Assembly (NCBI GenBank): GCA_029688825.1
Contig: JARUKX010000005.1
Span: forward strand, 118,878 to 182,877
DNA length: 64,000 nucleotides
Source: Haloarculaceae archaeon H-GB1-1
GTDB taxonomy: Archaea > Halobacteriota > Halobacteria > Halobacteriales > Haloarculaceae
Direction of reading: 5' to 3'
A program made the translations under genes and the position numbers. Positions 24,695 to 34,500 of the stretch are shown here, piece by piece. Numbering within the stretch: position 1 is the first letter of the stretch; each line of letters opens with the position of its first letter. Under the pieces are notes generated by a model. The model had not been told where the DNA came from. It did no database searches and was given only the letters and a program-made list of their open reading frames with translations.

Positions 24695-25159
24695 TCACGC
24701 GAGCGCGTCGTCGAGCCGCGCACGCGAAGCCTCGACGTCGACGTCAGCCCACACCGGGAGGTCGTAGCTCACTTCGAGAAGCGTTTTGATGCGGTCCGTG
24801 TCGTCCTCGGCCAGCGCGGACGACACGTCCGCTTCGAAGCGCTCGGAGACCACGCGGGCCAGCCGGTCGTGGTCGACCCGACGCTCGGGGACGTCGAGAA
24901 TGTGCGGCAGGTCCTCGGCGTCCGCCGGCAGCGACGGGAACGCGCTCGGGCCAGTGACGAGGAAGTCCTCCTCCGCTGCGGGCACGGCGACGAGGTGGTA
25001 CGACGACAGTGCGGCCTCGACGTCGTCGTCGAACGCCTCCGCAGCCACGTCTTCCCGTCGTTTGAACGCCAGTTCCGACAGGGCCTGCGCCAGCTCTTCG
25101 CGAGTGAGGGCATCGAACAGGTCCACGATGCCCGCTAGCTCGTCCGCAGTCACGTCCAT
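24695..25159 (-). CDS. DUF7109-like haloarchaeal protein
   Basis: This 154-residue acidic protein begins MDVTADELAGIVDLFDALT. It contains ELAFKRREDV and a long helical C-terminus. I associate the pattern with DUF7109. It has no membrane segment or catalytic motif. It lies 26 bp downstream of the GpgS-like glycosyltransferase gene and is probably cotranscribed with it. Function is unknown. Confidence 0.8.
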   Translation of the reverse strand: MDVTADELAGIVDLFDALTREELAQALSELAFKRREDVAAEAFDDDVEAALSSYHLVAVPAAEEDFLVTGPSAFPSLPADAEDLPHILDVPERRVDHDRLARVVSERFEADVSSALAEDDTDRIKTLLEVSYDLPVWADVDVEASRARLDDALA

Positions 25160-25185
25160 ATCGACTCCATTCGGCTCGGTCGTGT

Positions 25186-26286
25186 TCAGCGTTCTGGGCA
25201 CGTCCCGAGCGCGTCCCTGGCGGCGTCGCCCACCGCGACCGGGTCGAGATCCGTCTCGGACCACGCGGGCAACCGCGTATCGGCCTCCGGTGGTCGGACT
25301 GCGTCAGCGTACGTCCGCACCTGCTCGCGCTCGCCGGCCGCGTCGTAGTCCAGGCCGTTGAACGCCGCGTCGGCGGCGTACTGCTCGACGAGCCGGCGTG
25401 CCGCCGCCCGATAGCGTGCCGGAAGCGATCCGTAGTCGGGGTCGACGCCGGCATCCTCCACGACGCGAAACAGCGCCCGCCCGACCTGGTCCGCCATCGA
25501 CCCCAACCCCTGCTCGCCCGACACGGCCCGATGATCGTGCTCGTGGACGCCAAGGTCCACCTGCGCCGACCGCTCGAACCCGGCCCCAGCGAACGCGTCC
25601 CCGAGCGTCCCGACCTCCAGTCCCCAGTCTCGCTGAACCCGGAGCTGCCGTGCGAGACTCGCGGTCGCCGCGAACTCGCCGGCGAGGGCGTACCGGAACG
25701 CCGAGAGGTACCGCAGGATAGGCGCATCGTGGGACTGTGCCAACTCCCGGACGAGCGGCGTGAAGAACAGTCGGAACAGCCGACCGTACAGTCGTCCGTC
25801 CTCGACGCGCGCATAGTAGCCTTTTACGAAGTCGTGGCCGTTCGCCAGCGGCGCGCAGAGCTTCGGCACGTGCGACGGCCCGTACGACGTCGCGTCGGCG
25901 TCGTGAACGACGACGTACGAGGACCGAGCGGCCGCAATCCCGAGCGCCAGCCAGACGTCCCGACCCTTCCCGGCACCGCCGCCGAGACCGTGCTGGGCAA
26001 GCAGTTGCTCGACTGGGGGTGCCGTACACCACAGGACCTCCGGGGTCGGGTCGAACCCACCGAGCCACTCCGTCACCTCCGTGACCGCCGTCCGGTCGGC
26101 GTGCAACGCCACCAGGACGGAGTCGAGGTCGAGCGACGAGAGGATGCGGAAGACTCGCTCGGCCGCCGGACTCCCGTGGTCACGTTCGGTGAGGGGGACG
26201 ACCACCGTCGTCTCGGCGAGCGGTGCGTCGGGAGAGGCCCCGCCGAAGTCGTGGAGCGTGGTCACCAGCTCCTGAACGTACTCCAT
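25186..26286 (-). CDS. Glucosyl-3-phosphoglycerate-synthase-like glycosyltransferase
   Basis: This 366-residue GT-A glycosyltransferase has a lysine/glycine donor loop (GLGGGAGKGRDVWLALG) and a DxD-type VVVHDADATSYG. The acceptor region (VKGYYARVEDGRLYGRLF, LAGEFAATASLA) is found in GpgS/MpgS enzymes that make glucosylglycerate-type solutes. Such a solute would suit a halophile, but sugar and acceptor specificity are inferred. It precedes a DUF7109-like gene in the same orientation. Confidence 0.82.
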   Translation of the reverse strand: MEYVQELVTTLHDFGGASPDAPLAETTVVVPLTERDHGSPAAERVFRILSSLDLDSVLVALHADRTAVTEVTEWLGGFDPTPEVLWCTAPPVEQLLAQHGLGGGAGKGRDVWLALGIAAARSSYVVVHDADATSYGPSHVPKLCAPLANGHDFVKGYYARVEDGRLYGRLFRLFFTPLVRELAQSHDAPILRYLSAFRYALAGEFAATASLARQLRVQRDWGLEVGTLGDAFAGAGFERSAQVDLGVHEHDHRAVSGEQGLGSMADQVGRALFRVVEDAGVDPDYGSLPARYRAAARRLVEQYAADAAFNGLDYDAAGEREQVRTYADAVRPPEADTRLPAWSETDLDPVAVGDAARDALGTCPER

Positions 26287-26359
26287 CGCCAGGTTCTTGC
26301 GACCGAACTGTCAAAAGGTCGCGGGTCGCGAGGGACCGAGAGACCCCTCGTCTTGGCGA

Positions 26360-26376
26360 GCGGGCCTACGGCCCGC
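26360..26376. terminator. GC-rich hairpin after the MFS gene
   Basis: GCGGGCC and GGCCCGC pair perfectly around a 3-nt loop. It lies 12 bp beyond the stop of the minus-strand transporter gene, between it and the glycosyltransferase start. It could end or stabilise the transporter mRNA. There is no T tract, so this is tentative. Confidence 0.4.
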
Positions 26377-26387
26377 GAGCCGCCCGT

Positions 26388-27560
26388 TCACGCCCGCGCA
26401 CGGGCCGGCAGATGTCCCGCCCGATGCGCGAACAGCAGCGTCACCAGGACCGCGGCGAGTCCGATCGCGAACCCCTGGAAGATGACGTCGTAGTGGAGCT
26501 GCATGTCGGTGAGCGTCCCGACGGCCCAGCTTCCCCCCGCCTGGATGACCATCATCGACGCGCTGTAGGCCGCGTAGGCGCTCGCGCGGTGACGATCCGG
26601 AAGCGACGCCAGCAAGTACGTATCGGCCGCCGGGAAGAGGCCGTGGATGGCGAAGCCGACGAGCAGCGTGACGGCCACGACCGCGTACAGCCCCTCGACG
26701 ACGGTCAGGAGCAGAATACTGAGGACGAACGAGCCGATGACCGACAGCAGGAGCGGAACCAGCGGCAGACGATCCGCGAGTCGCCCGATGATAAAGAACG
26801 CCGGGACGCCCGCGGCGAACAGTACCGACAGCAACAACTGCCCCTGGGACTGCGTGAGTCCCTTCGCGATCATGTAGGAGTCGTAGAAGTTGAACACACC
26901 CTGCCAGACGAATCCGGTCGCGCCGACGACGAGCACCCCGGTCAGGACGATGCGCCACTGGGCACGGATCGCTTCGAGGAGTGCTCGGTCGGCAGTTCCG
27001 GCGGATGGGAGTTCCGCCCGCCGTGCGAGGACGGCGAACAGGAGCGTACTGAGCAAGGCCGCCGTCGCCATCCAGTAGAACGTCGTGCGCCAGGTGCCAA
27101 CCCGCAGCGCGGCGATGACGATGAACGACGCCGCGACCGCACCGAGCTGACTCGACATCCCGTGCGTCCCCATCATCCGACCGACGCGGTCCGGAAAGAG
27201 CTCGCTCACGAGGGGGTTCGCGGCGATGAAGTACGACCCGCTGGCCAGCCCCATCAGGAACGCCCCGAACGCGAGCGTCGGAATCCGGTTCGCCATCGGC
27301 GCGAGCAGCGAGGCGGCAGTCAGGACGCCACCGCTCGCCAGGATGACGTGCTGACGCGGATACTTCGTCAGGAGCCATCCCGTCGGAATCCGCGGCAGTG
27401 CGCTCCCTATCCACGCCGCCGAGGCCACGAACCCGACGGCACCGGCGTTCACCTCGAATGCGACCTGCAACGGTTCGAGCAGTGGCGCGAAGACGACCCG
27501 GCCCAGGTTGACCAGGAACACCATCACGCAGAGGGAGCCGAAGACGTGGCGACGAGACAC
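26388..27560 (-). CDS. MFS transporter
   Basis: This 390-residue protein has about twelve hydrophobic helices in two halves. MFS hallmarks are GWLLTKYPRQH in the loop between helices 2 and 3 and GRLADRLPLVPLLL at the matching loop of the second half. The family resembles nitrate/sugar-phosphate-type or general MFS_1 exporters, and the substrate is unknown. The start is GTG at 27560, with a TATA-like CCTTTGAA about 28 bp upstream. Confidence 0.9.
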   Translation of the reverse strand: MSRRHVFGSLCVMVFLVNLGRVVFAPLLEPLQVAFEVNAGAVGFVASAAWIGSALPRIPTGWLLTKYPRQHVILASGGVLTAASLLAPMANRIPTLAFGAFLMGLASGSYFIAANPLVSELFPDRVGRMMGTHGMSSQLGAVAASFIVIAALRVGTWRTTFYWMATAALLSTLLFAVLARRAELPSAGTADRALLEAIRAQWRIVLTGVLVVGATGFVWQGVFNFYDSYMIAKGLTQSQGQLLLSVLFAAGVPAFFIIGRLADRLPLVPLLLSVIGSFVLSILLLTVVEGLYAVVAVTLLVGFAIHGLFPAADTYLLASLPDRHRASAYAAYSASMMVIQAGGSWAVGTLTDMQLHYDVIFQGFAIGLAAVLVTLLFAHRAGHLPARARA

Positions 27561-27640
27561 GGCCGAACTTGGCCCATGGCGTGTTCAAAGGTTCCGAAAC
27601 GCCCGCGGGGTTTTTGCCACTTGCTCACAAACCACTGGAC

Positions 27641-27811
27641 ATGGATTCAGTCCGCAAGGGGCTGCGCGCAGGCGACATCGAGAAAGACGTCTACGAACGT
27701 CTGACCTGTTCTGTCTGTGACGCCCAGCTCAAGACCGAAAACGACCCCGACGAGGTGGGCACGGTGCGCGTCTGTCCCGAATGCGGCGAGCAGTGGAAGC
27801 AGATCGGGTAG
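27641..27811 (+). CDS. HVO_0758-type zinc-finger microprotein
   Basis: This 56-residue protein has CSVC and CPEC pairs (C23, C26, C45, C48) forming one zinc site. The framework RKGLRAGDIEKDVYERLTC and the late EQWKQIG match the Haloferax HVO_0758 microprotein family. ATG 27641 is chosen over an upstream in-frame start because the family begins there. Its stop directly abuts the stop of the convergent aldo/keto reductase gene. Function is unknown. Confidence 0.88.
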   Translation: MDSVRKGLRAGDIEKDVYERLTCSVCDAQLKTENDPDEVGTVRVCPECGEQWKQIG

Positions 27812-28897
27812 TCACTCGAAGATCGCGTCGAAGGAGTCCGCACCGAGCGGTTCGAACGTCCCCGCAGCGATGTTCTCGTCGACGTGTTCCGGCGTCGACG
27901 TCCCGACGAGCGAGCAGGTCACGCCCGGGGCGCTCCGAGCGAAGTTGAGCGCGCGCTGTGCGGTCGTCTCGCCGGCGAGCCGGTCGGCGACGGCGTCCGG
28001 CATCGTCTTCGCGAGCCGACCCTGTGCGAGCGACGCGCTGGTGAAGACGTTCAGACCCGCCTCGTGGGCCAGCCAGAGGACGCTCGTCGGCCCGTCGGCG
28101 TCCGACTGTGCTTCGACGGTGAACGCGTCCGCCATGAGGACGTTGAACGGGAGCTGGAGGGCGCGGAAGTGCGTGGCTGCGTTCCCCGCCGACTTCGCCG
28201 CTGCGCGGGCTCGCGAGATGATCTCCGACAGCGACAGGTAGCTCTCGTGGTCGCTGGGCACCCGGAAGGCCTCCCACGTCGCGAGCCCGTAGTGGCGGAG
28301 GTCGTCGTCGGCCGCCCGCTCCTCCAGCCGCGTGAAGGACTCCTCCAGTTGGTCGTACACCGCGTCGGCCGAGTTGTTCTGGAGCTGCGTCTCCGGATTG
28401 TGAACGTAGTAGCAGTCGACGGTATCGAGGCCGAGATTCTCCAACGAGCGGTCCAGTTGGTCGTCGAGATAGTCCGGCGCGATGCAGTGTTGCCCGGCGA
28501 CCAGGTCTTCCGGATCGACGAGCCCTGAATCGACGTATTCCGACTGGACGTACGCACCCGGGTCGTCCGGCCGGTCCTCGTCGAACGGGACGAAGCCGCC
28601 CTTCGTCGAGACGAAGACGGCGTCGCGGTCCACGTCGGCGCGGTCGATCGCCTCGCCGACGACCCGCTCGCTCCGCTGGTGGCGATAGTTGATAGCGGTA
28701 TCCACGACGTTGCTGCCGCCCTCCAGTGCGCGGACGATGGCGTCGCGATACCCGTCGTCCACCTCGTCGGTCGGGTCGCCGAGGTAGGTTCCGAGTCCGA
28801 TGCTTGAGACGACGCCCCGGCCGCACCGGCGGAAGTAGGTCCGGGCGAACTCGTCGTGGGCGTCGCGATACGCCCAGGTCGCGTCCTTCGTGGCCAT
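27812..28897 (-). CDS. Aldo/keto reductase
   Basis: This 361-residue NADPH-type oxidoreductase has a TIM barrel. Catalytic residues are Asp (VVDTAINYR), Tyr (same strand), Lys (VFVSTKGG) and His (YYVHNPETQ). The C-terminal nucleotide phosphate contact is in LVGTSTPEHVDEN. It belongs to the bacterial/archaeal COG0667-like group and the substrate is not predictable. The ATG at 28897 follows a GGGTAAAAACC stretch. Confidence 0.92.
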   Translation of the reverse strand: MATKDATWAYRDAHDEFARTYFRRCGRGVVSSIGLGTYLGDPTDEVDDGYRDAIVRALEGGSNVVDTAINYRHQRSERVVGEAIDRADVDRDAVFVSTKGGFVPFDEDRPDDPGAYVQSEYVDSGLVDPEDLVAGQHCIAPDYLDDQLDRSLENLGLDTVDCYYVHNPETQLQNNSADAVYDQLEESFTRLEERAADDDLRHYGLATWEAFRVPSDHESYLSLSEIISRARAAAKSAGNAATHFRALQLPFNVLMADAFTVEAQSDADGPTSVLWLAHEAGLNVFTSASLAQGRLAKTMPDAVADRLAGETTAQRALNFARSAPGVTCSLVGTSTPEHVDENIAAGTFEPLGADSFDAIFE

Positions 28898-28948
28898 ACC
28901 GACACTCGGCTCGCTGCGGGTAAAAACCGTCCGTCGGCGACGCGCCGG

Positions 28949-30121
28949 TCAGCGGTCGCCAGCCATCGCAGCGAACAGTCGGTCCACGAACTGCGGCCGA
29001 CTCAGGCCGTCGCTCGGTCCGAGCCCGCGCATGTGCTCCAGAGAGAGTTGTCCGCCGCCCATCCGCGCGTGCCCGCCAGCGTTCGCCATCGGGATGTCGT
29101 CGACGGTCGATTCGAGCACCTTCCCCATGTGGACGCGGTCGTCGCGAGACCGGCCGGAGAGGTGCCACGTGCCGTCGTGCTCGCCGGCGATGACGACGGC
29201 CGTCACGCCCTCCAGCCGGAGCAGTTCGTCGGCCGCCTGCGGGATAGCGTCGACGTTCGACACCTCGCCCACGTCGCTGAACGCGAACGCGTTCTGAACC
29301 GTCCGGTTCTGGATCGCCCGGGCTTTCACGTCGAGCACCTCCGCGTCGACCTCCGGGTTCGCGATGCGGTCGAGCGCGTTCTCGTCGACTGCGGGATAGA
29401 GGTACGACGCCGCCTCGAACTCTTGGTCGGTGCACCCCTTCGTCAGGTCCTTCGTGTCCGAGAGGATGCCGTACAACAGTCCAGTCGCGACCGCGGGCGA
29501 CAGCGACGACGTCCCGTCGTTCACCTCGTCGGGTTCGACCGACTCGTACCCGAGTTCCCTGAAGTACTCCGCGAAGACGGTGGCACACGCGCCGTAATCG
29601 ACGCGAATGTCCGTGAACTCCTGGCCGGTGCCAGCGCCGGGATGATGGTCGACGACGGCCTTCGGCCTCACCTCGGCAGCGCCGTGGAACCCGCGCGGCT
29701 CGTTGTGGTCGACGAGGACGACCGCCTCGCCCGACAGGTCCGCGGAGGACTCGACCCGGTCGAAACGAACGTCCAGAACGGTCTCGAACGCCCTGTTCTC
29801 CTGATGTCGGATCTGCCCCGGATACTGTAAGACCGTTTCCGTATCACTTGCTTCAGCCAGCTCCGCCACGGCCATCGCACACGACATCGCGTCCGGATCG
29901 GGATTCGGGTGCATCAGCACGGAGACCCGATCGTAGCGGCCGAGAACGGCCGAGAGGCCACTCCCCGCCGTCGGTCGGAGTCGACCGACGAGCCAGTAGA
30001 TCCCCACTCCGAGGACGACCACTCCGAGGACGGCGAGGGCGGCCACCAGAGGATCGTTTCGGACGACCGCCGTCACGGCGTCGAGCTTCGACGCGACGCC
30101 AGCGGCGGCTGAACGCGGCAT
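28949..30121 (-). CDS. Membrane-anchored DHH-family phosphoesterase
   Basis: This 390-residue protein has one N-terminal membrane helix (about 25-46) followed by a DHH-DHHA1 domain. Metal motifs are HPNPDPDAMSCAMA, VLVDHNEP and VVDHHPGAGTG. The C-terminal substrate motif is GGHARMGGG. Soluble relatives degrade cyclic di-AMP, linear dinucleotides or short RNAs. The anchor and archaeal c-di-AMP signalling make a nucleotide-signal phosphodiesterase plausible. The ATG at 30121 places the anchor at the N-terminus. Confidence 0.9.
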   Translation of the reverse strand: MPRSAAAGVASKLDAVTAVVRNDPLVAALAVLGVVVLGVGIYWLVGRLRPTAGSGLSAVLGRYDRVSVLMHPNPDPDAMSCAMAVAELAEASDTETVLQYPGQIRHQENRAFETVLDVRFDRVESSADLSGEAVVLVDHNEPRGFHGAAEVRPKAVVDHHPGAGTGQEFTDIRVDYGACATVFAEYFRELGYESVEPDEVNDGTSSLSPAVATGLLYGILSDTKDLTKGCTDQEFEAASYLYPAVDENALDRIANPEVDAEVLDVKARAIQNRTVQNAFAFSDVGEVSNVDAIPQAADELLRLEGVTAVVIAGEHDGTWHLSGRSRDDRVHMGKVLESTVDDIPMANAGGHARMGGGQLSLEHMRGLGPSDGLSRPQFVDRLFAAMAGDR

Positions 30122-30237
30122 ACGCGGGTACGTGCACCTTCCACCAACAAGAACCTTCGGCCCGATTCCATGCCTATGCAAGCACCCATCCATAATCGAG
30201 CCGATACCACGGCGGTCGAACCTCGCCGCCCGTCCAC

Positions 30238-31128
30238 TCAGTCCGCAGCTGCGAGGTACGCGTCGATAGCCGCCCGGTAGCCCTCTCGATACGTCGGATA
30301 CGCGAACTCGTAGCCGAGTTCGCGGAGCCGTTCGTTCGAGCAGCGTTTGCTCGTCTGCAGGCGACGACGAACCGTCTCTGAAACGTCCGGATCTGCGAGT
30401 CGGTCCGCGATGGTCTGCTTCGGCGGGTGCTCGACGCCGCACTCGTCGGCGAGCCAGTCCGCGAACGGCCACTTCGAGACCGGCTCGTCGTCGACGACGA
30501 GGACGATATCTTCGCGAACGTCCTCCGTCAGCAGGAACCGGACTGCGCCGGCCGCGTCGTCGCGGTGGACCATGTTCAGGTAGCCCTCGGTGACCGGCCC
30601 CTCCAGGTACCGTTCGAGTCGGTAGCGGTCCGGGCCGTACAGGCCGGCGAAGCGCGCGACGGCTCCGTGCGCCCCGTACTCCTGTGGTCGCTCGCGTGCC
30701 ACCCGTTCGGCCTCGGCCAGAACCTCCGTCTTCGCCGTCGTCGGCTCCAGCGGCGTCTCCTCGTCCACCCACGCCCCGTCGTGGTCGCCGTAGACGCCCG
30801 TACTTGACGTGTAGACGAACCGCTCGGGTGCGTCGGCACGCTGGCCGAAGTGGTCGATGGCCGTCCGAAGCCCAGCCACGTACACCTCCCGGGCCGCCTC
30901 GGCACCGCGACCCCCGGAACTCGCCGCGAAGACGACCGCGTCAGCGTCAGGGACGGCGGCGAGCGAGTCGGCGTCGGTCACGTCCGCCTGCACGCCGCGG
31001 AATCCCGCGTCTTCGATCGCGGCGACGCCACTCTCCGAGCGGCGGACGCCAACGACCTCGTGGTCGTCGGCCAGCTGCCGACCGAGTTCGACGCCGACGT
31101 ACCCGCAGCCGAGGATGACGACTCTCAT
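30238..31128 (-). CDS. NAD(P)-dependent epimerase/dehydratase (extended SDR)
   Basis: This 296-residue protein has an atypical nucleotide-binding loop (ILGCGYVGVELG). YTSSTGVYGDHDG contains the catalytic Ser/Thr and a Tyr. It resembles YeeZ-like atypical SDRs. The substrate is unknown. Its ATG overlaps the stop of the DUF5791-like gene by 4 nt, so the two are coupled. Confidence 0.88.
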   Translation of the reverse strand: MRVVILGCGYVGVELGRQLADDHEVVGVRRSESGVAAIEDAGFRGVQADVTDADSLAAVPDADAVVFAASSGGRGAEAAREVYVAGLRTAIDHFGQRADAPERFVYTSSTGVYGDHDGAWVDEETPLEPTTAKTEVLAEAERVARERPQEYGAHGAVARFAGLYGPDRYRLERYLEGPVTEGYLNMVHRDDAAGAVRFLLTEDVREDIVLVVDDEPVSKWPFADWLADECGVEHPPKQTIADRLADPDVSETVRRRLQTSKRCSNERLRELGYEFAYPTYREGYRAAIDAYLAAAD

Positions 31129-31550
31129 CGGTCGGTCGTGACGAGGTGATGGATCTTCGCGTACTGTTCGAGCGTCATCGGATGGCGACCCTCGATCATC
31201 GCCTGAATCGTCTTCGCGTCCGTGTCACCGTCGAGCTTCGAGGCCAGGGAGTCCACGTCCAGCACGGCCGATGTCATCCCCATGAGGAGGATGTCCTGGG
31301 CCTCGAACTGGATGGCCTCGGCGTCCGGCCACTCGTCGGCAAGTGCGAGAATCCCCGCCGCTTCCGAGACCGTCAGCTCCGGTGATTCGCCCTCGAGCAG
31401 TGCCGAGACCCGCTCGCGACCCAGTCCAGTCTCGTCGACGACCGTCTCGATACCGACCGATTCGACGACCTCGGCGAGCACCGACTCGTACGATTCGCGC
31501 AACTCCTCCGGCGTCGACTCCGCGGCGTCGTCGAATTCCCCTCTGAGCAT
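31125..31550 (-). CDS. DUF5791-like protein
   Basis: This 141-residue acidic protein has an N-terminal helical half (YESVLAEVVESVGIETVVDETGLG) followed by RERVSALLEG, which could be a degenerate helix-turn-helix. It matches the DUF5791 haloarchaeal family from memory. It is the first gene of a two-gene unit with the SDR gene (ATGA overlap). Function is unknown; a DNA-binding role is possible. Confidence 0.78.
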   Translation of the reverse strand: MLRGEFDDAAESTPEELRESYESVLAEVVESVGIETVVDETGLGRERVSALLEGESPELTVSEAAGILALADEWPDAEAIQFEAQDILLMGMTSAVLDVDSLASKLDGDTDAKTIQAMIEGRHPMTLEQYAKIHHLVTTDR

Positions 31551-31590
31551 GGCCAGGGGTACGGACCCACCCTACAAGTGCCTATCACTC

Positions 31591-34500
31591 TCAGTCCGGG
31601 GACCCGGGGTCCGGCCAGCCCGCCGATCGCTCGTCCCAGTTTCCATCCTTGTCGCCCATGCCTGCCTTCCCCGGCGGGACGACCACCACGACGACGGTCT
31701 CTGTCTCGAACGAGATGCGGTCGGCTCGGCCGAGTCGTTCGGCGGACCCGTCGCCGTCCACGTCCAGTCGAGCGACGGAACCGTCCCGAACGTACGCGAC
31801 GGTTCCGCCACCGCTCTCCGGTGTCCCACGGTGAGCGCGGACGACGAAGCGCTCGTACTCCCCGCGGGCCTCGACGTGCCAGACGTTCACCGTCGCGTAC
31901 CAGTACCCCGGCGCGGGCGCGACCGGAAGCCCGGCGGGCACTTCCTCGAGCGTGTGGTTGACCACCCGCTGGGCCGTCCGGTTGCCCGCGTCAGTGACCG
32001 CCGCTGCGGCGCGGTCTTTCGCCCGCTTCTCGGCGATGCGTCGCAGTTCGCCGTCGACGACCGCTTGCGTCCGCGTGACGGACTCGTTGACCCGCCGCTG
32101 TCGGGGCTGCACCGACGAACTCCTGACCGACGCGCGAATCGCACCCGAGAGCCGAATCCGGAGCCTGTCTCGCGCGACGGTGGTGCCGACCGCATCCGGA
32201 TGCCGCCGGGCCGCGACAGCGACGATGGCGTCCGTCGCCGACCCGTTGGAGAGCGCCAGCGCCCGGTCGGCAGAGCTATCCCAGCGACCGAGAGCCTCGT
32301 CGAGGACGCGCTCGCGCTCGGCCTCTGTGTCGCCGACGCCGCGCTGGTCCAGCACCAGCAGCAACCACCACCTGATTTCCTCGTTGCCTCGCTCGACGTC
32401 GTGTTGCAGCCGGTCGCGACGGATTCGGAGCGAGCGATTCGCGCGCGTTTCGAGCGTCTCGTTGGCCGCGCGTAGCGCACGTGCCGCCGAGGAGAGCCGG
32501 GTCCGCTCCGGCGAGAGGAACGCGACGTCGAACAGACCGCTCACCACGTCGTCGTACGGGACCGTCACGACGTTCAGGTTCCGGGCGGCCAGGGGACGGC
32601 GCGTCTCTCCCTCCGGAACCGCCGGGACGAGGTCGTGACCAACGGACGACACCGTGAGATACTGCGGGCTGGCGTCGACCGTGGTCGCGAGCCCGCGCTC
32701 CCGAGCGACGTCCCGAGGCTCGTCACGGACCGCAAGGCCCTCCCTGAGCGTCCCCAGCGAGCCCGCACCTTTCCGTTGCAGTCGCTCGTCGAGCGCCCGG
32801 CCCTGCCGTCGCCTGCGGTCGGCGCGTCGCTCCAGCGCGGCGATGACGCGGTCGACGTACGCCGCACGGACCGCGACCCGCGCCCGGTCGGCGACGCCGT
32901 GGTAGCTGTCGGGCGCGCCCACCAGTTCTGCGCGACGCTCGCGGACGGCCTCGGCCAGTTCCGCTGGCGGGTTCGTCTCGTAGGTGCCGACTTTTCCCCG
33001 GCGGACGGTCACGGTGACGTCCCGTATGTGCTCGCGAAGCCCCATCAGGTCCGCGTACACCCACCGGGAGAGGTCGGCCGGGCGCTCGCCGTAGACGACG
33101 CGCGAGAGGGTTCCGGTTTCGCCCATCGCAGCCTGTTCGGCGACGTGTCCCGGTCCGCCGCGCTCCTCGACCAGCGTTGCGTGGGCCTTCCCCGTGACGT
33201 TCGCGAGGTTCGGGCCGTCGAGCGGCCCGCGACCGCGTTCGTGGACCGTCCGAATCGTCCGGTTCGGGCCGTGTGCGGTCCGGGCGTGGGTCCCGACGAG
33301 CGTGACGCGGACGCGTTTGCGAGAGGCCGTGACGTTGGTCGTCTCACGGGAGAGACCGCGCCAGCGCCACTTGCCCACGTGTCGGTGGTTGACCCGCACG
33401 ATTCGCCCGTAGGTCGCGATGACGTGGCCGTTCTCGACCTCGGGCGTCGTCGGCTCGAACGTATCGAGCGTGCGAGCCGACGTGCCGACGTAGTCCTTCT
33501 GAAGCGTCCAGCGAGACCGATTCAGTTCCTTCAGTTCCGGTCTCGGTGCCTGCTCGACGGTCTCGACCGAGGTGTGGACGCGAACCTCCGCGCTGTAGGT
33601 CGACCGCAGGATTGCCGTGAGGTTCTCCTCGGACGTCGTCCGCCTGAAGACGTCGACAGCCGTCCGGTTCACACCGACCTGCATCGTCGAGTTCGGGCCC
33701 GCCGCGTCGGCATCGGACGCGAGCCGCGGCACCGTCGACGGAACGGCGGCGTTCGGGCGGAGAAGTCGCTGTGACCACCGCTGTGCGTTCGGGCTCGTGG
33801 CCGTGAGGTCGGCGACGCCCGTCCGTGCCGTGCCGACCGCGAGCGCCCGCCGCGCCCCGGGGTCGCTCGTCCCGAAGGCGTACCGCTGCTCGGCCAGCAA
33901 CGCGCCGTTGGTCATCAACTCGACGTGGCGGTTGGCGACGACGTTCTCGACGGGTGCGCCGCCGTACTGTGCGTACCCGCGCGCCCAGGTGACCGCGTAC
34001 ATCCGTGCGGTGAGTCGCTGCCCGAGTCCGGGACGTGAGATACCGCGGTTGAGACGGTCTTCGTACGCACTCACGCGTCGATGGAGCGCCAGCGTCGGCG
34101 TCGAGACGACGACGGTCGGCGAGAAGCGCGACCGGCCGACCACCTCGCCATCCCGTCGCGCCGTGACCGTCACGTTCGCTATCGTCACCTGCAGTTTCGT
34201 TCCGTTCGGCCCGACCGATTCGACGTCCACCCGGCGTTTCGCCTTCCGCAGTGCAGTCGCATTTGGCGTCGCCGGCAGTGACGCCGTCGTCGTGACGCCG
34301 GCTCGCCGGTGGCGGATGGCGTCCAGCCGCTGTCTGGCGCGCACGTAGATGCGCACGCGAAGGGCGTCACGGTACGGCTGTGACGCGTTCAGGACGCGAC
34401 CCGTCGAGGTGTTGGCTCGCGACAGGACCGGCGTCGCGGCGGCGTTTTGACCCGCGGTGACGGCGGCCCCTCGGAGGGCGGTCCGCGTCGCTGCCGACGT

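Noticed and set aside
32635..33774. A 379-codon plus-strand frame inside the large pilus protein gene
   Set aside because: It is antisense to a 1013-codon gene that is coupled to the operon and has a signal anchor.
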